From contig CAZJDM010000044.1 of assembly GCA_964544765.1 (NCBI GenBank), positions 1-28,412 of the forward strand: a DNA stretch of 28,412 bases, in the 5' to 3' direction. The notes under the pieces were generated by a model. That model made no database searches. It saw nothing but the letters and a program-made list of their open reading frames with translations, and was not told the origin of the DNA. Source of the stretch: CAZJDM01 sp964544765. Lineage in GTDB: Bacteria > Bdellovibrionota_B > Oligoflexia > CAYFLR01. Every line of letters begins with the position of its first letter. The stretch's first letter is position 1. Made by a program: the position numbers and the translations under genes. This document shows positions 23,549 to 28,412 of this stretch, piece after piece.

Positions 23549-25447
23549 ATGAAATTTGTCAATATAGAATATTTTTTATTACTATGGATCATTCCCTTAA
23601 TAATTCTATTCTTATATTGGTCCGCCCGAAAAAAAAGGCTCCTAATTAAAAAATTTGCCGATCAGGAGATATTTAAAAGGCTTACAGGTGGTTACAATTT
23701 AAGAAGAAGAAGGCTCAAAGTAATCTGCCTGATTCACGTTTTCTTATTTGCCATTTTAGCCATGACCAGACCCAGATGGGGATTTAAATGGGAAGAAATT
23801 CAACGGAAAGGTATTGATATTATAGTTGCCTTGGATGTTTCAGATAGTATGTTAGCTCAAGATATTAAGCCCAATCGTTTGGAAAGGGCTAAAAGGAAAA
23901 TTAAAGATTTGCTGCAAATAGTTGAAGGAGATAGGGTCGGTTTGGTTGCTTTTGCTGGGGTGCCTTTTTTGCAATGTCCGGTAACTCTTGATTATGGGGC
24001 CGTATCAATTTTCTTAGATCATTTGGAGCCTGATTTAATTCCGGTCAAGGGTACAGCGATCGGTGAAGCTATTCGTTTAGCCACCAAGTCATTTGATCAT
24101 AAAAAGAATTATTCTAAGGCTATAATTTTGATAACTGATGGAGAGGATCATCTTTCTGAGCCTATAGAAGCCGCTAAAGAAGCAAAGAAGCTGGGTATAA
24201 CCATATATACCATTGGTATAGGAAGGGAAGAAGGGGCACCGATCCCAGATTCTTCAGGAAATGGCGGGTTTCGTAAAGATAGTAAAGGAAATATGATTTT
24301 GACCACTATTGATGAAACCACTTTGCAAAAAATAGCTTTGGAGACCGGTGGTGTATATGTTAGGTCGGTTACAGGTGATCTGGATCTGGAAAAAATATAT
24401 CAAATGGAAATTCAAAAAAAATTAACCGAGGGAGAGCTTAAGAGTACTCGTCGTAAGCGATGGGAGGAAAGATTTCAGTGGTTCGTTATGTTGGCTATTT
24501 TATTCCTCTTGTTAGAAACCTTTATTAGCGAACGATCTTCAGAGAAAAATGGCTTATTTTCTTTTAATCGAGTAGGACCATCTGTGATTTTGATGATATG
24601 GATATGTTTTATTTTATTTTATAACTCCAACAATATATATGCTTGGGAGATTCCCTTTTTTGAAACTTCCCGAAATGCTGACGATAATTATAAACAGGGT
24701 GATTATGATGCTGCGTTACAAAATTATTTAGATGCCGGTATTGATAATCCGAAAGACTTTAAGATAAAGTTTAATTTGGGTAACACTTATTTTAAAAAAC
24801 AGAATTATGCTGAAGCTCAAAAAATGTTTTTATCAGCTGCCGAGAGTCCGGATCCACAGTTGAAAGAACAGTCTTATTATAATTTGGGTAATACCAGTTA
24901 TCGGCAAGGTCAATTAAATGATGCTTTAAAATGGTACGAGAAAGCATTAGAATTAAATCCCAATGATGATGATGCTCGCTTTAATTATGAGTATGTGAAA
25001 GAAGAAATCAAACGTAGAATTAAAGAAAATGCTAAAAGGCAAAAAAAACAGCAGGGACAGCAAGGACAGCAAGGACAGCAGGGACAACAAGGGCAAAAGC
25101 AAGAACAACAGGGGCAAAAGCAACAAGAAGGACAACAGCAGGGTGAACAACAGCAGCAACAAAAGCCCCAGCAAGCTCAAAAACAGGACCAATATAAGTC
25201 TGGTGAAGGTAAGAAAGATGAGCAAAAGAAAGATAAAAAAGAAGAGGGAGCCGCCGCTGCTATGAAAAAGGATCAAAAGGATCTAGATAAAAAAGATGGT
25301 CAAGGAAAGGCAGCCAAGGTTAAAAAACTTTCTGATGCTGAGGCACAGAAATTGTTGAATGCAATTAAAGAGGATAGAAAGAAGTATACTAAACAAAAAT
25401 TGCGAAAAATTTACGGAGATCGATATCAATCAGGTAAAGATTGGTGA
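23549..25447 (+). CDS. batB: BatB-BatC fusion: vWA domain plus TPR and Gln-rich tail
   Basis: The 632-residue protein joins two functions that are separate genes in the classical operon. Residues 1-325 are BatB: two N-terminal membrane helices, a vWA domain with MIDAS DVSDS at Asp96, ITDGEDH, and a membrane helix at about 312-324. A second hydrophobic segment (about 338-356) is followed by AWEIPFFE. The BatC part then has TPR units (NADDNYKQGDYDAALQNYLDAG, NLGNTYFKKQNYAEAQKMFL, NLGNTSYRQGQLNDALKWYEKA). After the TPRs comes a low-complexity tail with (QQG)n coded by 9-bp repeats at 25049-25093, then Lys/Glu-rich sequence and a short conserved end (LNAIKEDRKKYTKQK). BatB-BatC fusions occur in other lineages. 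The ATG start has GAG about 10 nt upstream. The next gene overlaps the last 7 nt if its TTG start is used. Confidence 0.92.
   Translation: MKFVNIEYFLLLWIIPLIILFLYWSARKKRLLIKKFADQEIFKRLTGGYNLRRRRLKVICLIHVFLFAILAMTRPRWGFKWEEIQRKGIDIIVALDVSDSMLAQDIKPNRLERAKRKIKDLLQIVEGDRVGLVAFAGVPFLQCPVTLDYGAVSIFLDHLEPDLIPVKGTAIGEAIRLATKSFDHKKNYSKAIILITDGEDHLSEPIEAAKEAKKLGITIYTIGIGREEGAPIPDSSGNGGFRKDSKGNMILTTIDETTLQKIALETGGVYVRSVTGDLDLEKIYQMEIQKKLTEGELKSTRRKRWEERFQWFVMLAILFLLLETFISERSSEKNGLFSFNRVGPSVILMIWICFILFYNSNNIYAWEIPFFETSRNADDNYKQGDYDAALQNYLDAGIDNPKDFKIKFNLGNTYFKKQNYAEAQKMFLSAAESPDPQLKEQSYYNLGNTSYRQGQLNDALKWYEKALELNPNDDDARFNYEYVKEEIKRRIKENAKRQKKQQGQQGQQGQQGQQGQKQEQQGQKQQEGQQQGEQQQQQKPQQAQKQDQYKSGEGKKDEQKKDKKEEGAAAAMKKDQKDLDKKDGQGKAAKVKKLSDAEAQKLLNAIKEDRKKYTKQKLRKIYGDRYQSGKDW
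25049..25093 (+). repeat. Five 9-bp units encoding (QQG)5
   Basis: Units are CAGCAGGGA, CAGCAAGGA, CAGCAAGGA, CAGCAGGGA and CAACAAGGG. They lie at the start of the Gln-rich region of the BatB-BatC protein; more diverged Gln-rich sequence runs on to about 25190. Confidence 0.8.
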
Positions 25448-25452
25448 TATAT

Positions 25453-27327
25453 ATGATTAAGATGGTTATGTTATTTTTTGTTAGAGTATTTTTATATCAG
25501 CCTGATGTCTGGGCCGAGAATGTTAGTATTGTAAGCAGTATCGATAAAACAAGAGGAACAACTGATGATTATTTTCAATTGACTGTCGAAATATCTGGGA
25601 TAAGTGGGAGTGCAGAACTTGATCTTAACACCATAAAAGATTTTGAAATTATTTCTCAAAATCAATCTACTCAAGTAAAAATAATCAATGGGGCCGTTCA
25701 GCGCAGTAAAAATATTATTTTAACTTTGTCACCTCTAAAGGAGGGTAAGTCAAAGGTTCCATCCTTAAAAATGAGGTATCAAGGTAGAATATATAATACT
25801 CAACCCATACTAGTTAATGTAGATAAGGCCATCATCAGAAAACAACCAGGAACGCAAAAAGATATCTATTTAACAGCTAAGGCATCTAATCCTTCACCAT
25901 ATATAGGGCAACAAATTGTTTATACCGTGTCATTATTTTCGGTAATCAGATTTAGTGATGCTGAATTAAAGGAACCCAGTTATAACGGCTTTAAAAAACA
26001 AGACATCAAGAAAAATAAAAACTTCACCAAGGTTATTAATGGCAGAAGATATAATGTTATTGAGGTCAATCGCATTTTGATTCCTCAAAAGAGTGGTAAA
26101 ATAGCTCTAGATTCTGCTGAAATTACCACCTATATTATGGAAAAGCAAAAAGGACAGAGAAAACGGGGCAGATCTGGTTTTGGTGGTTTTTTCAATGATC
26201 CATTTTTTAATGACTCTTTTTTTGCTCAGAGAAAAAAAATACGTTTACGTGCAGAAAAGTTAAATCTTAATGTTAGAGAACTTCCATTGTCTGGTAAACC
26301 TAAAGGCTTTTTGAATCTGGTAGGTAAAGTTTCTTTGAGAGCCAAATTTGATCGGAATGTTATAAGGGTTGGAGATTCATTGACAATTACAATAACTGCT
26401 ACTGCTAATACCGATCTAGAGGGTATCTTACTACCGTCATTACCTTCTTCAATTAATTATAAAATTTATGAAGATAAACCCAGTTATGACATGACAGTCA
26501 ATAATAATCAGATATATTCCCAAAAGATATTCAAATTAGCAATTGTACCTACCAAACAAGGGATGATTAATATTCCTCCTTTTGGCATTGACTATTTCGA
26601 TACTGATTCTCGATCATATAGAAGGGCCAAAACGCAGCAGGTTACCTTGCAAGTTAACCCTGGAGATAAGGAGGATCTTGCTGTGGTTGAAGGGGGAAGA
26701 AGTACTGGACTAAAAAGAAAGATTAAATTGATCCAAGATGATATCTTACCAATATACGAAAGAAGTGATGCTTTATCTGATCAGAAATTGACAATCAGTG
26801 TAGCTCTTTTGCAGGCTTCTTTGCCTTTATCATTGTTTTTATTGTATTTAGGATTATTTTTCTATCAAAGAAGAATGCGGTTTTTACATGATAATGAAAA
26901 GGGAATAATCAGCAATAAAGCATATAAAAAGTGGTTCAAAGCGTTAAATGATTTGAAAAATTTAAAGGGTAGCGATAGCAAGGATAGTATAAAAAGTAAG
27001 AAGAGCAAGAAGAGCAAGAAGGGCGAGAAGGGTGAGGATAAGGAGAAAGATGTATTAGCTCGTATAGCGGATATATTTCGTTCTTTCTTGGGTGAAAGAC
27101 TTGGAGAACATGTTTCGGCACAAACATCAAGTGAAATTAAAGTCGTTCTGGAGCAAAAAGGTGTATCGCCTGAGGTGGTTAGAGGAACAATTGATATTTT
27201 GCAAAAAGCTGAGATGGCGTTGTATGGAGCATCTAATTCAATAGAAGATGTGGATCAAATTATTGATCGCAGTTTACAACTTTTAACTGATTTAAACCGA
27301 GTTAAATCTTTAAAAATGGAAAAATAA
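25453..27327 (+). CDS. batD: BatD family membrane protein
   Basis: From ATG 25453 the protein has 624 residues; the TTG at 25441 is an alternative that overlaps the upstream stop. A signal peptide (MIKMVMLFFVRVFLYQPDVWA) is followed by the BatD beta-rich periplasmic domains (VSIVSSIDKTRGTTDDYFQLTV; KEGKSKVPSLKMRYQGR; KASNPSPYIGQQIVYTVSL; RVGDSLTITITATANTDLEGI; FKLAIVPTKQGMINIPPF). A membrane helix (about residues 455-471, LPLSLFLLYLGLFFYQRR) leads to a cytoplasmic helical domain. There it carries a (SKK)n linker coded by 9-bp repeats (26995-27039), then VLARIADIFRSFLGERLG, the same fold type as the cytoplasmic end of the 21116 gene. An FGGFFNDPFFNDSFF insert in the middle is unusual. BatD is thought to organise BatA/BatB in the membrane. 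Confidence 0.9.
   Translation: MIKMVMLFFVRVFLYQPDVWAENVSIVSSIDKTRGTTDDYFQLTVEISGISGSAELDLNTIKDFEIISQNQSTQVKIINGAVQRSKNIILTLSPLKEGKSKVPSLKMRYQGRIYNTQPILVNVDKAIIRKQPGTQKDIYLTAKASNPSPYIGQQIVYTVSLFSVIRFSDAELKEPSYNGFKKQDIKKNKNFTKVINGRRYNVIEVNRILIPQKSGKIALDSAEITTYIMEKQKGQRKRGRSGFGGFFNDPFFNDSFFAQRKKIRLRAEKLNLNVRELPLSGKPKGFLNLVGKVSLRAKFDRNVIRVGDSLTITITATANTDLEGILLPSLPSSINYKIYEDKPSYDMTVNNNQIYSQKIFKLAIVPTKQGMINIPPFGIDYFDTDSRSYRRAKTQQVTLQVNPGDKEDLAVVEGGRSTGLKRKIKLIQDDILPIYERSDALSDQKLTISVALLQASLPLSLFLLYLGLFFYQRRMRFLHDNEKGIISNKAYKKWFKALNDLKNLKGSDSKDSIKSKKSKKSKKGEKGEDKEKDVLARIADIFRSFLGERLGEHVSAQTSSEIKVVLEQKGVSPEVVRGTIDILQKAEMALYGASNSIEDVDQIIDRSLQLLTDLNRVKSLKMEK
26995..27039 (+). repeat. 9-bp tandem units encoding SKK/GEK in BatD
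   Basis: AGTAAGAAG, AGCAAGAAG, AGCAAGAAG, GGCGAGAAG and GGTGAGGAT follow one another in frame. Confidence 0.75.
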
Positions 27328-27378
27328 TTTTTTATTTTTCATAGATATGGCTCATTAGGTTGAGAGAGTTTGGGGAGT

Positions 27379-28185
27379 ATGGTTAGTAGATATTTTGGAT
27401 CTATTAGATGTATTAGATATACTAGATTTATTAAATATATTTGGATTATTTTTTATTTAATATTTTTTGTTACTAAATCATTGATGAGCAATGAGTCCTT
27501 ATTTTATAAGGCCAATGAGTTGGCAAAAAATGCTCAGTATGATGAAGCTATTAAGCAATATAATCAGCTATTACAAACAGATACTCATAATGGTTATCTT
27601 TATTATAATTTGGGCTATTGTTATTATCGAAAGGGAGAGATAGGAAAAGCCATTTTAAATTTTAAGAGGGCATTATACTATCAACCGCGTAATGCTGATG
27701 CTTTAGCTAACTTAAATAACGCTCGAAAAAAAGTTGAAGATCAACTTTCCTATACTGATCCACCTTCAATTTGGCAATATATATTTTTCTGGTTAAAATG
27801 GTTTAATTCCAAGGAGCTGTTATGGGGGGGGTCTCTGATTTTAAGCGTGTTGTTTATTTTTCTATTATTACGTAAGGTTTTTGTTCGAAATAGAGAATAT
27901 TTTGCTATACCAGTAGCTCTATCCTTGATAGTAACCACCTTTTACCTTGTTGGATTATTTTTATTTTATGGTCCCTTAGCTAAACCAATAGAGGGTGTAG
28001 TTATTAATCCCGAGGTTTCGGTTCAGTCTGGTCTTGGAGTTGATAGTGTAACGCTGTTTTCTTTGCATGAAGGGGCTGAATTTATTGTAAAAGATCGTTT
28101 GAACGGTGGGGTAAGGATCGAATTGCGAAATAAAGATGGAAAAGGTTGGGTTCGTAAGAGTTTTGTGGAGATTGTTACTCCTTAA
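27379..28185 (+). CDS. batE: BatE-like TPR and SH3-type membrane protein
   Basis: From ATG 27379 the product has 268 residues; the TTG at 27370 is in frame but has no better ribosome binding site. A basic N terminus leads into a membrane helix (about 22-34). Two TPR units follow (LFYKANELAKNAQYDEAIKQYNQLL and GYLYYNLGYCYYRKGEIGKAILNFKRAL), then two membrane helices (about 148-164 and 176-197) and a C-terminal bacterial SH3-like domain with VTLFSLHEGAEFIVKD and KGWVRKSFVE. This is the usual BatE layout. It is the last gene of the bat operon, 51 bp after batD. The N-terminal SIRCIRYTRFIKYIW is coded by degenerate 9-bp repeats (27400-27444). Confidence 0.88.
   Translation: MVSRYFGSIRCIRYTRFIKYIWIIFYLIFFVTKSLMSNESLFYKANELAKNAQYDEAIKQYNQLLQTDTHNGYLYYNLGYCYYRKGEIGKAILNFKRALYYQPRNADALANLNNARKKVEDQLSYTDPPSIWQYIFFWLKWFNSKELLWGGSLILSVLFIFLLLRKVFVRNREYFAIPVALSLIVTTFYLVGLFLFYGPLAKPIEGVVINPEVSVQSGLGVDSVTLFSLHEGAEFIVKDRLNGGVRIELRNKDGKGWVRKSFVEIVTP
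27400..27444 (+). repeat. Degenerate 9-bp tandem units at the start of batE
   Basis: TCTATTAGA, TGTATTAGA, TATACTAGA, TTTATTAAA and TATATTTGG follow in frame and encode S-I-R, C-I-R, Y-T-R, F-I-K and Y-I-W before the first membrane helix. Confidence 0.65.
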
Positions 28186-28273
28186 TCATATAAATAGCTG
28201 GGTATATTCATATAAGTCTTTGGTTAACTCGGGTACTCTAATTTTACAAATGATTGAAAAATTATAGACATAG

Positions 28274-28300
28274 TGAAAGAATTATGTCATCATTCTTTCA
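28274..28300. promoter_or_regulatory. Perfect 9-bp hairpin between batE and the HU gene
   Basis: TGAAAGAAT (28274-28282) and ATTCTTTCA (28292-28300) pair around a 9-nt loop. No T-run follows. It could act as an operator or leader hairpin for the HU gene or as a weak end of the bat transcript. Confidence 0.35.
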
Positions 28301-28359
28301 GGTTATCTTAGTAGATTAATTTATTTGCGTTTATTGCTAACTAAAAAGGAGAATTAGGT

Positions 28360-28412
28360 ATGAACAAAGCAGAATTAGTAGAAGCTATTGCCAAAAGTAC
28401 AAAAACAACAAA
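28360..28412 (+). CDS. hup: HU-family DNA-binding protein, N-terminal fragment cut by the window end
   Basis: ATG 28360 follows AAAAGGAG (spacing about 7-8) and encodes MNKAELVEAIAKSTKTT before the window stops. The opening M-N-K-A-E-L-V-E-A-I-A matches HU proteins closely (E. coli HU begins MNKTQLIDVIAEKAELSK). HU is a small dimeric nucleoid protein that bends DNA. Only 17 codons are visible, so HU versus IHF cannot be fully separated. Confidence 0.75.
   Translation, partial: MNKAELVEAIAKSTKTT

Noticed and set aside
24953..25276. Minus-strand open frame opposite the Gln/Lys-rich part of batBC, rich in Leu and Phe.
   Set aside because: It is a shadow of the low-complexity coding strand, with no ribosome binding site and no family signature.
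28186..28359. Gap before the HU gene examined for a tRNA.
   Set aside because: No cloverleaf arms or T-loop consensus were found; only one simple hairpin is present.

Overview
This window is AT-rich bacterial chromosome, roughly one third G+C by eye. Signal-peptide proteins, an outer-membrane-type beta-barrel protein and a complete bat (Bacteroides aerotolerance-type) operon point to a Gram-negative organism. I cannot assign the lineage: the bat operon, the REC-Fis response regulator and the mixture of families would fit several deep Gram-negative groups. TGA, TAA and TAG all act as stops, and GTG, TTG and probably ATT are used as starts alongside ATG. Short tandem repeats, very often with a 9-bp period, recur inside genes and between them. 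At least two loci are decaying.

Left part (1-8.6 kb): the window opens on the relic of a DnaE-type DNA polymerase alpha subunit with several in-frame stops. A co-directional set follows: a B12-type radical SAM enzyme, a short-chain dehydrogenase, a membrane histidine kinase that appears to start at ATT, a thiamine-diphosphate (ThDP) enzyme, a ketoacyl synthase III-like enzyme and a small outer-membrane-like protein. The SDR, ThDP and KAS III enzymes could together make a small acyl or acyloin-type compound, with the kinase as a possible sensor. That link is inference.

Middle part (8.6-17.9 kb): a REC-Fis response regulator overlaps a convergent gene for an exported protein of unknown function. 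Next is an M55 D-aminopeptidase-like protein that appears to have lost most metal ligands and to be expressed from a leaderless mRNA. It faces a broken hydantoinase/oxoprolinase locus, in which hyuA carries a frameshift and is joined by an internal deletion to the last part of hyuB. Then comes a 3.8-kb block bounded by two 30-bp direct repeats (28/30 identical). It holds two divergent genes for exported proteins: an alpha-helical protein of unknown family, and an 867-residue double AAA+ (ClpB-like) protein with a signal peptide. A perfect palindrome lies between them. This block is the most likely candidate for an undescribed system.

Right part (17.9-28.4 kb): a co-directional bat operon runs moxR, DUF58, a PpiC/SurA-like protein without a catalytic domain, a short BatD/DUF4381-like protein, batA, a batB-batC fusion, batD and batE. 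These encode a MoxR ATPase working with membrane von Willebrand A proteins at the cell envelope. The window ends in the first codons of an HU-family DNA-binding protein gene.
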